A stretch of 18,302 bases of DNA from JBARRO01 sp049644265 (lineage in GTDB: Bacteria > Bacteroidota > Ignavibacteria > UBA10030), in contig JBARRO010000245.1 of assembly GCA_049644265.1 (NCBI GenBank), positions 1 through 18,302 on the forward strand. The letters run 5' to 3'. Shown piece by piece: positions 7,981 to 18,279 of the stretch (its first letter is position 1; each line of letters opens with the position of its first letter). The notes beneath the pieces were generated by a model, which had not been told where the DNA came from, searched no databases, and saw nothing but the letters and a program-made list of their open reading frames with translations. Position numbers and translations under genes: made by a program.

Positions 7981-9863
7981 AGCGCGTCATTTCGGCAGAG
8001 AACCTGGTCGCCTTCTCCCTTGGTGTCGTCGCATTTCTTGTCTACACCACGACGCTGTGTCCGACGGTCTCGTTTACGGATAGCGGCGAGTTGGCAACCG
8101 TCGTGACGACCCTCGGGATTGCCCACCCAACGGGCTATCCGTTGTTTACGCTTCTTGGCCGTATTGCGGCACTCCTGTGCTGGAGTCCCGACACGATCGT
8201 GGGGCTCAACCTCTTCGTGGCACTCCTTACTGCGTCCGTAGTTTCCTTGTTCTTCAAGACCAGCAAGGTGGTGTTGGATGCTCGCAGGATTTTTTCATAT
8301 CCATCGGAAAAGAGTCCGTTCAGTCGGGCAACACGAATCGCGAGCGCAGCTGCGGGAAGTCTGTTTGTTGCGTTCTCATCCACGTTCTGGTCACAGTCCG
8401 CTGCAATCGAAGTGTATGCACTTCAGCTTGTTCTGTTCCTCCTCTCAATACTAACATTTGTGAAGGGAATCGAGGAGCAGACAGCGGAAAGCGGAAGCTT
8501 CTCGAGATATCTCCTCCTCTTCGGGTTCGTCCTCGGCCTGAGTTTTGCAAACCATATGACGACGATTCTGCTCGCTCCGGCGTTCTTATTCCTTTATTTC
8601 AGGACATTGGGATTCAGTCGGGTATCCCTCGTCCGGATCCTCATGCTGGCTCTTCCATTTCTCCTGGGACTTTCCATCTATGTGTACTTGCCGATCCGGG
8701 CTGGTGTTCACCCCCCACTCGATTGGGGACATCCGGTTTCGTTTGAGCGCTTCGTCTGGCATTTCAGTGGCAAACAGTATCGTGTGTGGATGTTTGAAGG
8801 ATGGGATGTCGTCCGCAAACAACTTCAGTATTATCTATCCAATTTCACGAATGAGTTTCACTGGACCCAGGCAGCTCTCGGAGTTCTGGGTGCGGTGACC
8901 TGTTACCGATCGTCAAAAAGGCTTTTCTCATTTCTACTTCTTCTCTTTCTCTCATCTGTTCTTTATGCAGTGAATTACGACATCCACGACATCGATTCAT
9001 ATTTTCTTCTTTCCTACCTCGCGTTTGGATGGTTCCTTGTGGTTGCCGTCGACCGGGCGCTTGGCAATATCAGGTTACCGTCTCGGGGAGTGGCAATCCT
9101 GGTCTCTGCGCTGTTGGTATGTCTGGTAGTTCTCCAGGCCTGGAAAAACAGGACGGAGGTTGACCAATCGAAGAACGGCATGGCGGAATACTTCACCAGG
9201 ACGGCGATTTCGCGCCTCGACTCAAATGCCGTGGTGATTTCGGGACTTTGGGACTACTTCGTGTCCCCCTCGTACTACTTCCAAATGATCAGAAAGGAAT
9301 ATCCCGGCGTGGTGGTCATTGACAACTCCCTCCTTCAGAACCGTTCCTGGTACTTCCTGCAACACGAGCGAAATCATCCTTGGTTGGTAGATCGCTGTCG
9401 GGAGAGCATCGGGGCTTTCCTGAACGAACTGGAGAAGTTTGAGCATGATCGCCCTTTCTCCTTTCCTGTTATCCAGCTCCGATGGACTCAACTCCTTGAC
9501 GATATCGTGCGAAAATCCCTGCAGGATCATGCGGTTTACGTAGATGGCAGGGTGGAGGGCCAGTTTTCACCCGAATTTGCCAGAATTCCGGCAGGACTGT
9601 TTATTCGACTCGTGAACCCCGGGGACTCAGTTCAGATCGTCCCGGTCCGGCTTGACACATCGAATTGGTTTGTTCAAACGCCGGCAGCCAATGATATGCG
9701 CCAATATTCGGCATTCATGCTCGTTCAGCATGCTCTTTGGGCAAGAAACCATGGATTTCCAGGAGATGCGAAAGCATTGTTCACACAAGCAACTCAACTC
9801 GACCCCCTCAATCCCTCAATTCCAGCCATGTTACGTGCACTTTCCTCTGCTCCAAAGCAGTAA
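7968..9863 (+). CDS. DUF2723 (GT117-like) multi-pass membrane protein
   Basis: A 631-residue inner-membrane protein with a DUF2723 N-terminal domain. An early hydrophobic helix (about 11-30) leads to the family hallmark: FTDSGELATVV with D38 and E41, then GIAHPTGYPLFTLLGR (50-65). Several further hydrophobic segments follow up to about residue 390, then a soluble C-terminal part ending in a short helical, TPR-like stretch (HALWARNHGFPGDAKALFTQ). DUF2723 proteins resemble lipid-linked-sugar glycosyltransferases. Bacteroidota and relatives use members in protein O-glycosylation, and eukaryotic TMEM260 is an O-mannosyltransferase. A glycosyltransferase role here is therefore inference; D38/E41 would be the candidate catalytic acids. 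The ATG lies inside the end of glnE in another frame, suggesting translational coupling. No terminator is evident before the promoter that follows. Confidence 0.85.
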   Translation: MQRIKRVISAENLVAFSLGVVAFLVYTTTLCPTVSFTDSGELATVVTTLGIAHPTGYPLFTLLGRIAALLCWSPDTIVGLNLFVALLTASVVSLFFKTSKVVLDARRIFSYPSEKSPFSRATRIASAAAGSLFVAFSSTFWSQSAAIEVYALQLVLFLLSILTFVKGIEEQTAESGSFSRYLLLFGFVLGLSFANHMTTILLAPAFLFLYFRTLGFSRVSLVRILMLALPFLLGLSIYVYLPIRAGVHPPLDWGHPVSFERFVWHFSGKQYRVWMFEGWDVVRKQLQYYLSNFTNEFHWTQAALGVLGAVTCYRSSKRLFSFLLLLFLSSVLYAVNYDIHDIDSYFLLSYLAFGWFLVVAVDRALGNIRLPSRGVAILVSALLVCLVVLQAWKNRTEVDQSKNGMAEYFTRTAISRLDSNAVVISGLWDYFVSPSYYFQMIRKEYPGVVVIDNSLLQNRSWYFLQHERNHPWLVDRCRESIGAFLNELEKFEHDRPFSFPVIQLRWTQLLDDIVRKSLQDHAVYVDGRVEGQFSPEFARIPAGLFIRLVNPGDSVQIVPVRLDTSNWFVQTPAANDMRQYSAFMLVQHALWARNHGFPGDAKALFTQATQLDPLNPSIPAMLRALSSAPKQ

Positions 9864-9878
9864 TTCTCAAAAAGTTCG

Positions 9879-9906
9879 TTGACTTTTTGCAATATTTTTT
9901 TATATT
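9879..9906 (+). promoter_or_regulatory. Strong sigma70-type promoter of the tRNA/ribosomal protein cluster
   Basis: TTGACT (9879-9884) and TATATT (9901-9906) are 16 bases apart in an AT-rich stretch just after the DUF2723 gene. Transcription would start near 9913, about 240 bases before the first tRNA. This is the clearest promoter for the tRNA-rpmG-secE-nusG-rpl-rpo genes. Confidence 0.75.
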
Positions 9907-9931
9907 TAAAGCTCGGTAAACCATCACACCT

Positions 9932-10138
9932 AAAGAATTCCCTAATTCTTTCAAAATCACAAGAGACTGCGATCTATGTAGGGTGCAACTGAATCGCAGA
10001 AGGGAATGGTATCGGTTCGGTGAGGAGAATTGTGCCCCGAGGATCCCGAGGGGTTCGTGTTTCCTCAGTGAAGCGATTACCATGCTCTTAAGTGATGTTA
10101 TTATTAAAGAGTCGCTGTGGCGGGCCCGAGGCGGCTCT
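9932..10138 (+). other. Structured leader RNA with four hairpins before the tRNA cluster
   Basis: No open frame of note occurs here, but the region folds readily by eye. Hairpin 1 is 9932-9951, a perfect 8-bp stem with a four-base loop. Hairpin 2 pairs 9967-9973 with 9993-9999. Hairpin 3 is long and imperfect: about 10006-10026 pairs with 10062-10083 and encloses a smaller hairpin (10035-10053) with two facing G-A steps. Hairpin 4 pairs 10108-10115 with 10131-10138. A boxA-like sequence follows hairpin 3. The layout recalls rRNA operon leaders, which recruit antitermination factors. Confidence 0.55.
10083..10091 (+). promoter_or_regulatory. boxA-like antitermination element
   Basis: TGCTCTTAA closely matches the rRNA operon boxA (TGCTCTTTAA in E. 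coli) and lies at the base of a long hairpin, as boxA follows boxB in rRNA leaders. It would bind NusB/NusE on the nascent RNA. The match is short, so this is a suggestion. Confidence 0.45.
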
Positions 10139-10149
10139 ACGAGCTTAGC

Positions 10150-10221
10150 GCTGAAGTAGCTCAACGGTAGAGCAGCTGATTTGTAATCAGCAGGTTGTGG
10201 GTTCAAATCCCACCTTCAGCT
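10150..10221 (+). tRNA. tRNA-Thr (anticodon UGU)
   Basis: A complete 72-base cloverleaf: acceptor GCTGAAG with CTTCAGC, anticodon stem GCTGA with TCAGC, loop TTTGTAA giving anticodon TGT, and T-stem GTGGG with CCCAC. The 3' CCA is not encoded. It is first in the cluster, matching the place of thrU in E. coli. Confidence 0.95.
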
Positions 10222-10240
10222 CAAGGCAACGACAGACCGA

Positions 10241-10330
10241 GCTGCATGTTGTGGGTTCTGCGCCGACTTGTCCGCCGTCTTTTGGCGGAAGGCGGATCCG
10301 CCTCCGGCGGAAAATCCCACCCTCAGCTCA
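10241..10330 (+). repeat. Partial 3' copy of tRNA-Thr split by a palindromic insert
   Basis: Bases 10241-10258 repeat the end of the anticodon arm, variable loop and T-stem of the upstream tRNA-Thr up to GTTC. Bases 10312-10330 resume exactly at AAATCCCAC and continue through the acceptor strand (CCTCAGCTCA). Between them sit 53 extra bases. No 5' half of a tRNA precedes the copy, so it is a relic and not a functional tRNA. Confidence 0.7.
10259..10311. repeat. GC-rich palindromic (REP/MITE-like) insert
   Basis: The 53-base insert contains TCCGCC and GGCGGA words in both orientations: a TCCGCC...GGCGGA hairpin, the perfect palindrome GGCGGATCCGCC, and TCCGCCTCCGGCGGA. It encodes nothing and resembles short dispersed palindromic elements. 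Its boundaries are defined by the tRNA sequence it interrupts. Confidence 0.6.
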
Positions 10331-10400
10331 GAAGACATTTTGTTATTCAGGAAGGAATTGAAGGGCGGGGTCGTAGGCTTCAGCCGAGGACTAACGAACC

Positions 10401-10483
10401 GGGTAGGTAGCGAAGCGGTCAAACGCATCAGACTGTAAATCTGACGGCTCAGGCCTTCGGAGGTTCGAATCCTTCCCTACCCA
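10401..10483 (+). tRNA. tRNA-Tyr (anticodon GUA)
   Basis: An 83-base class II tRNA: acceptor GGGTAGG with CCTACCC, anticodon stem TCAGA with TCTGA, loop CTGTAAA giving GTA, and a long variable arm typical of bacterial tRNA-Tyr. CCA is not encoded. Confidence 0.95.
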
Positions 10484-10496
10484 CTGTAGAATGTAG

Positions 10497-10603
10497 ATGG
10501 TAGATGGAAGATTGAAGATTGGACGGGGACCTTTTTGGAGAAGGGGGTGTGAGGATATTGAGGAGCTTTTTCAATCTACAATCTGCAATCTCCAATCTAC
10601 CAT
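10497..10603. repeat. Imperfect inverted repeat in the Tyr-Gly tRNA spacer
   Basis: The left arm 10497-10521 and the reverse complement of the right arm 10579-10603 agree at 22 of 25 positions. Both arms are built from AGATTG/CAATCT-type microrepeats. The 57-base centre shows nothing recognisable. Confidence 0.7.
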
Positions 10604-10608
10604 GTTAC

Positions 10609-10684
10609 GCGGGAGTAACTCAGTTGGTAGAGTCACAGCCTTCCAAGCTGTTGGTCGCGGGTTCGAGTCCCGTCTCCCGCTCCA
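10609..10684 (+). tRNA. tRNA-Gly (anticodon UCC)
   Basis: Acceptor GCGGGAG with CTCCCGC, anticodon stem ACAGC with GCTGT, loop CTTCCAA giving TCC, T-loop TTCGAGT. After the discriminator T comes CCA (10682-10684). It is the only tRNA here with an encoded CCA, which may be chance. Confidence 0.95.
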
Positions 10685-10793
10685 AACATTGATGATGGAA
10701 GATTTCAGATTGTAGATTGGGACCAAAGACTTCCGATTCTTTAGGACAGGATCTTGAACAATCGTCCATCTACAATCTGCCATCTGAAATGTT
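10685..10793. repeat. Imperfect inverted repeat in the Gly-Thr tRNA spacer
   Basis: The left arm 10685-10704 and the reverse complement of the right arm 10774-10793 agree at 16 of 20 positions, with exact AACATT/AATGTT ends. It uses the same AGATTG/CAATCT words as the preceding spacer, so the arms flanking tRNA-Gly could also pair with each other. Confidence 0.6.
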
Positions 10794-10795
10794 AG

Positions 10796-10868
<73 letters not shown>

Positions 10869-10898
10869 CACTCAAGATTTTTTTCGGAGGACTAGAAC

Positions 10899-11048
10899 GT
10901 GCGCGACATTATCTCATTAGAATGCACCACCTGCAAGCGCAGGAATTATTCAACCACGAAGAATAAGAAGAAGCAAACAGGGCGCGTGGAGTATAAGAAG
11001 TACTGTCCCTGGTGCAACAAGCGGACTCCCCACAAAGAAACGAAGTAG
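10899..11048 (+). CDS. rpmG: 50S ribosomal protein L33
   Basis: A 49-residue large-subunit protein near the E-site. It begins with GTG eight bases after GGAGG and was found by reading the gap between tRNAs. The sequence starts VRDIISLECTTCKRRNYSTT and ends CPWCNKRTPHKETK. C9, C12, C36 and C39 form two CxxC pairs, so this is the zinc-binding (C+) form. It sits between tRNA-Thr and tRNA-Trp, in the slot where tuf is found in E. coli. It is probably cotranscribed and released by tRNA processing on both sides. Confidence 0.95.
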   Translation: MRDIISLECTTCKRRNYSTTKNKKKQTGRVEYKKYCPWCNKRTPHKETK

Positions 11049-11099
11049 CCATCCCGAGCGTGCAACCGCTCCGCCGTGCACCCGGGTGGAGAGGACCAT

Positions 11100-11172
<73 letters not shown>

Positions 11173-11235
11173 CAAGTAAACGGAGGGACCTCCGTGCAGA
11201 AAACTTCTCAATCTCAATGAAAGAGAGAGCTTGAA

Positions 11236-11418
11236 ATGAAAGACAAGGTCATCAATTTCTTCAACGACGTGGTGAAGGAGATGGAAAAGGTCACGTGGCC
11301 TACGCGCGAAGAACTGATGGAGTCGACGAGAATCGTCATTGTTGTTTCACTGGTGATCGCAATCTTCGCCTGGACGGTTGACTATGTGGTCAGCGAGGCG
11401 TTGAAGGCGATCCTCTAA
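11236..11418 (+). CDS. secE: Preprotein translocase subunit SecE
   Basis: This 60-residue minimal SecE clamps SecY in the SecYEG channel of the inner membrane. It has the conserved amphipathic stretch VVKEMEKVTWPTREEL (about 12-27), with the signature KVTWPT, followed by one transmembrane helix (about 32-50, IVIVVSLVIAIFAW). It is the single-helix form found in most bacteria, not the three-helix form of E. coli. It begins with ATG after a purine-rich GAAAGAGAGAG stretch. A small 6-bp hairpin (11180-11195) lies between tRNA-Trp and secE, possibly related to tRNA end processing. nusG starts about 20 bases after the stop, the conserved secE-nusG pair. Confidence 0.95.
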   Translation: MKDKVINFFNDVVKEMEKVTWPTREELMESTRIVIVVSLVIAIFAWTVDYVVSEALKAIL

Positions 11419-11441
11419 ACGAATTTTTGGAAAGAATCATT

Positions 11442-11975
11442 TTGGAAAAGCGCTGGTATGTCGTCCGGACCTATTCCGGACATGAAGCAAAGGTCAAGGC
11501 GTATGTCGAATCCGAGGTCCTGCGAGTAGGACTTCAGGAGAAGATCGCCAACGTTCTGATTCCTTCCGAAAAAGTTGTCGAGGTCAAAGACGGAAAGAAG
11601 AAACACAAGGTGAAGAATTTCTTCCCGGGCTACGTGCTGGTCGAAGCGTTCCTGGATAAGGAATCGGTGCATTTGATTTTGGAAGCGCCATCAGTACTGG
11701 GATTTGTGCCTGACAAAAATAACCCGGCTCCGCTTCAGCAGGACGAAGTGCGACGGCTGATCGGAAAGATGGAAGAGAAGGAAGAGACGGAGCTTGTGGA
11801 GATTCCATTCCGCACTGGAGATCCGGTGAAGGTGACCAATGGTCCGTTCAACAACTTCAACGGATTTGTCCAGGAAGTGAACCCCGAGAAGCTCAAGGTC
11901 AAGGTCATGGTCAGTATCTTTGGTAGGAAAACGCCTGTCGAACTCGATTTTTCGCAGGTGGAACTTGAAAAATAG
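11442..11975 (+). CDS. nusG: Transcription termination/antitermination protein NusG
   Basis: NusG binds RNA polymerase through its NGN domain and joins Rho or ribosomal protein S10 through its KOW domain. The NGN domain covers KRWYVVRTYSGHEAKV to about residue 110, including FFPGYVLVEA; the KOW domain (about 120-177) contains FRTGDPVKVTNGPFNNFNG and FGRKTPVELDFSQVELEK. The frame is open from a TTG at 11427, but I prefer the TTG at 11442: GGAAAG (11429-11434) sits seven bases before it, and the protein then starts MEKRWYVV, typical of the family (177 residues). No ATG is available near the start. The TTG may keep expression modest beside the ribosomal genes. Confidence 0.93.
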   Translation: MEKRWYVVRTYSGHEAKVKAYVESEVLRVGLQEKIANVLIPSEKVVEVKDGKKKHKVKNFFPGYVLVEAFLDKESVHLILEAPSVLGFVPDKNNPAPLQQDEVRRLIGKMEEKEETELVEIPFRTGDPVKVTNGPFNNFNGFVQEVNPEKLKVKVMVSIFGRKTPVELDFSQVELEK

Positions 11976-11988
11976 GAAGGTCTAAGCG

Positions 11989-12414
11989 ATGGCAAAGAAA
12001 ATAACAGGATACATCAAACTCCAGATTCCTGCCGGTGCTGCAAACCCGGCGCCCCCCGTGGGTCCTGCGCTCGGTCAAAAGGGCGTCAACATCATGGAGT
12101 TCTGCAAGCAGTTCAATGCAAAGACGAAAGAACAGGCTGGGTTGATCATCCCGGTGATCATCACGGTGTTCAGCGACAAGTCATTCAACTTCATCACGAA
12201 AACTCCGCCGGCAGCTACGCTCCTGCTCAAGGCAGTCAAGCTGGAAAAAGGATCGGGCGAACCAAACCGGAACAAGGTGGGGAAGGTGACGAAGAAGCAG
12301 GTACGGGAAATTGCAGAATTGAAGATGCCGGACCTCAATGCGGCATCGGTTGAAACTGCCATGAGTATGGTGGCAGGTACTGCCCGCAGCATGGGCATCA
12401 CAGTCGAAGAGTAA
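11989..12414 (+). CDS. rplK: 50S ribosomal protein L11
   Basis: A 141-residue protein of the GTPase-associated centre that binds 23S rRNA with L10-L12 and takes part in stringent-response sensing. It shows the diagnostic GYIKLQIPAGAANPAPPVGP start, ALGQKGVNIMEFCKQFN (27-43) and a C-terminal rRNA-binding domain with GTARSMGITVEE at the end. The length is standard. AGGAAGG eight bases before the ATG is a good ribosome binding site. It follows nusG by 13 bases and precedes rplA by 20, the conserved L11 operon. Confidence 0.97.
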   Translation: MAKKITGYIKLQIPAGAANPAPPVGPALGQKGVNIMEFCKQFNAKTKEQAGLIIPVIITVFSDKSFNFITKTPPAATLLLKAVKLEKGSGEPNRNKVGKVTKKQVREIAELKMPDLNAASVETAMSMVAGTARSMGITVEE

Positions 12415-12434
12415 CGCCTGAACGGAGCACGGTC

Positions 12435-13130
12435 ATGAAGAAACACAGCAAACGGTTTAAAGCGGCAGCAAAGCCAATTGAGAAAAAAGACTACACCATC
12501 ATTCAAGCGGTGGATCTGGTTAAACAGTCGGCGACAGCCAAGTTTCAGGAGGGGGTCGATATCGCCGTGAGACTGGGAGTCGACCCGAAGAAGGCCGACC
12601 AGGCGATCCGCGGGACGGTGACCCTGCCTCACGGTATCGGCAGGGCAGTGCGGGTGCTTGTCCTTGCAAAACCGCCGAAGGATGAGGAGGCGAGAGCTGC
12701 CGGAGCCGACCATGTCGGTTTCAAAGATTATCTGGAAAAAATTCAGCAGGGCTGGGCGGACGTCGATGTCATCGTTGCCACTCCCGACGTGATGGGAGAG
12801 CTTGGAAAGCTCGGAAAGATCCTCGGCCCGCGCGGACTCATGCCAAACCCCAAGAGCGGCACCGTGACGCCCGACGTAGCGAAGGCCGTCAAGGAAGTGA
12901 AAGCGGGGAAGATTGAGTTCAGGGTGGACAAAGCCGGCATTGTTCACGCAACCGTCGGCAAAGCGAGTTTCGAAAAGGAAAAACTGATCGATAACATTCA
13001 CTCGTTTCTCAACACAATTGTGAGGCTAAAGCCCGCATCTGCGAAAGGTCAATACGTCCGGAGCATCGCGCTCTCCACAACCATGGGTCCGGGCGTTCAC
13101 ATTGACCGTTCCGAGCTTGCTCCGCATTAA
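12435..13130 (+). CDS. rplA: 50S ribosomal protein L1
   Basis: This 231-residue protein of the L1 stalk helps move deacylated tRNA out of the E-site. Recognisable segments are FQEGVDIAVRLGVDPKKADQ (about 37-56), RGTVTLPHGIGR, the second-domain core PDVMGELGKLGKILGPRGLM (about 116-135) and a C-terminal STTMGPGVHID. It starts at ATG after GGAGCACGGTC. In many bacteria L1 represses this operon by binding the mRNA near rplK; I did not identify that site here. The gene ends 129 bases before rplJ, a gap that holds an L10-leader-like structure. Confidence 0.97.
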   Translation: MKKHSKRFKAAAKPIEKKDYTIIQAVDLVKQSATAKFQEGVDIAVRLGVDPKKADQAIRGTVTLPHGIGRAVRVLVLAKPPKDEEARAAGADHVGFKDYLEKIQQGWADVDVIVATPDVMGELGKLGKILGPRGLMPNPKSGTVTPDVAKAVKEVKAGKIEFRVDKAGIVHATVGKASFEKEKLIDNIHSFLNTIVRLKPASAKGQYVRSIALSTTMGPGVHIDRSELAPH

Positions 13131-13191
13131 GCAGCTCGTTGAGAGTCGTTCGAATGCATGTTCAGAAGAATTTACGCACTCAGCACCGTTA

Positions 13192-13236
13192 CTCGTTTGA
13201 TGCCCCGAAAATCGGGGGCTTCTCATCAAACACGAG
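13192..13236 (+). promoter_or_regulatory. L10-leader-like hairpin before rplJ
   Basis: In the 129-base rplA-rplJ gap, CTCGTTTGATG (13192-13202) pairs with CATCAAACACGAG (13224-13236) with a two-base bulge. It encloses a second stem, CCCCGA with TCGGGG (13203-13217). The position, nested stem and asymmetric bulge fit the mRNA target by which the L10-L12 complex represses rplJL in many bacteria. The ribosome binding site follows at about 13250. The family assignment is by position and shape only. Confidence 0.55.
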
Positions 13237-13259
13237 AAACAATCAACGTAAGGTAGCCT

Positions 13260-13784
13260 ATGAAACGAAGTGAGAAAGAAGCGATCATCGCCGAGGTTGC
13301 GGAGAAAGTTTCCCGGGCGCAGGCGTTGTACTTCGCCGACTTCACTGGTTTAACCGTCGCAGAGGAATCTGATCTTCGGCGAGAATTCAGGAAGTCCGGT
13401 ATCGAGTATACCGTGGTGAAGAACACCCTCGCTCGGAAAGCGTTGGAACAGGTAACCGGCTTCGATCGGGTCATGGAGAAACTCGCAGGGCCGACCGGCA
13501 TCGCATTCAGTTTCGATGACGTCGCCGCGCCGGCAAGGATCATCAAGAAGTTTTCCGACAAGACCGGGAAACTTCGTCTGAAGGCCGCTGTTCTTGAGAA
13601 GCAGGTCTACGACGGATCGAAGCTTGACCAGCTCTCGAAGCTCCCCTCAAGGAAGGAACTCGTCGCCAGCATTCTTGGAAGCCTGCAGGCGCCCGTCTCG
13701 GGTGTTGTCGGCTCCATCAGCGCGGTCCTGAGAGAGCTTGTGAGTGTGATCGACGCGATAGAAAAGAAAAAACAAGCGGCGTAA
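13260..13784 (+). CDS. rplJ: 50S ribosomal protein L10
   Basis: This 174-residue protein forms the base of the ribosomal stalk: its N-terminal domain binds 23S rRNA and its C-terminal helix carries L12 dimers. The start MKRSEKEAIIAEVAEKV, then LYFADFTGLTV and the highly conserved YTVVKNTLARKAL (about 57-69), identify it. LASILGSLQAP-like sequence (VASILGSLQAPVSG, about 137-150) and a hydrophobic, charged C-terminal helix ending KKKQAA complete it. AAGGTAG precedes the ATG. It probably represses its own synthesis through the leader upstream. rplL follows after 40 bases. Confidence 0.97.
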   Translation: MKRSEKEAIIAEVAEKVSRAQALYFADFTGLTVAEESDLRREFRKSGIEYTVVKNTLARKALEQVTGFDRVMEKLAGPTGIAFSFDDVAAPARIIKKFSDKTGKLRLKAAVLEKQVYDGSKLDQLSKLPSRKELVASILGSLQAPVSGVVGSISAVLRELVSVIDAIEKKKQAA

Positions 13785-13824
13785 AAACGCACAGAAGAAT
13801 ATTTTATCATAAGGAGAAAGTATC

Positions 13825-14196
13825 ATGTCCGTAACAGAAATCGTTGAAAAGATTGAAAAGCTCACACTGCTCGAAGCGGTGGAGTTGAAAAAGGCGCTCG
13901 AAGAGAAGTTCGGCGTCACGGCCGCTGCCCCTGTCATGATGGCGGGTGCGATGCCGGCAGCCGCTGCGCCTGCAGCAGAAGAGAAGACGGAGTTTACCGT
14001 CGAGCTGAAGGAAAGCGGAGCCCAGAAGATCAATGTGATCAAGGTTGTCCGCGCTGCCACAGGTTTGGGCCTGAAGGAAGCGAAGGATCTTGTGGACGGA
14101 GCGCCCAAGGTTGTGAAGGAAGGGATCTCGAAAGCGGATGCCGAGAAACTGAAGAAGGAACTGGAAGAAGCCGGCGCAAAAGTCGAGCTCAAATAA
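13825..14196 (+). CDS. rplL: 50S ribosomal protein L7/L12
   Basis: This 123-residue stalk protein, present in several copies, recruits translation factors to the ribosome. It has an N-terminal dimerisation domain (1-32, LTLLEAVELKKALEEKFGV), an Ala/Pro/Met-rich hinge (about 33-52) and the globular factor-binding domain (EFTVELKE, then INVIKVVRAATGLGLKEAKD and VDGAPKVVKEG). A strong TAAGGAG site lies before the ATG, in keeping with the need for excess L12 over L10. A 247-base gap to rpoB contains a strong hairpin. Confidence 0.98.
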   Translation: MSVTEIVEKIEKLTLLEAVELKKALEEKFGVTAAAPVMMAGAMPAAAAPAAEEKTEFTVELKESGAQKINVIKVVRAATGLGLKEAKDLVDGAPKVVKEGISKADAEKLKKELEEAGAKVELK

Positions 14197-14275
14197 CAAC
14201 GCGTTGCCAGCCCACGAACTTTTTCTTCCAGGTTGTTGTTTTGAAGAAATGCCGTGGGAATGGGTTCTTGCAGCA

Positions 14276-14315
14276 AAGCCGATGGTTCAGGATTTCCCGT
14301 ATGAACCATCGGCTT
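14276..14315 (+). promoter_or_regulatory. Perfect 14-bp hairpin between rplL and rpoB
   Basis: AAGCCGATGGTTCA (14276-14289) pairs perfectly with TGAACCATCGGCTT (14302-14315) around a 12-base loop. No T-run follows, so it is not a standard terminator. In E. coli this same gap holds a partial attenuator and an RNase III cut site that uncouple ribosomal-protein and polymerase expression; a similar role is likely. The rest of the gap (14197-14429) shows no gene. Confidence 0.65.
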
Positions 14316-14443
14316 ACGCTGTCTATGCGAGGGTGGGCACAACGGCAGACCACACGAGGCCAAAATTCTTTAACCCTCCGTTCAAGCCAGCTCGCGCTAT
14401 TCACAGATGTCGTTTCACCACCATCACTTAAGGAGTGGTTACG

Positions 14444-18217
<3,774 letters not shown>

Positions 18218-18279
18218 CCGCGACATCGTTATTGAAGTCAACGAACAGTTTGGGTTGAACTTAATTCCACGGAGGCACG

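Noticed and set aside
10241..10330. A second tRNA-Thr gene with an intron-like insert
   Set aside because: The 5' half of the tRNA (acceptor strand, D-arm, anticodon) is missing before it, so no cloverleaf can form.
11049..11099. CACCCGGGTG palindrome between rpmG and tRNA-Trp as a terminator
   Set aside because: It is only 10 bases with no loop to speak of and no T-run. It would also cut off secE-nusG from the cluster promoter.
12075..13001. A 308-codon minus-strand open frame across rplK and rplA
   Set aside because: It covers two certain ribosomal protein genes and their junction, and its translation resembles no family I know.
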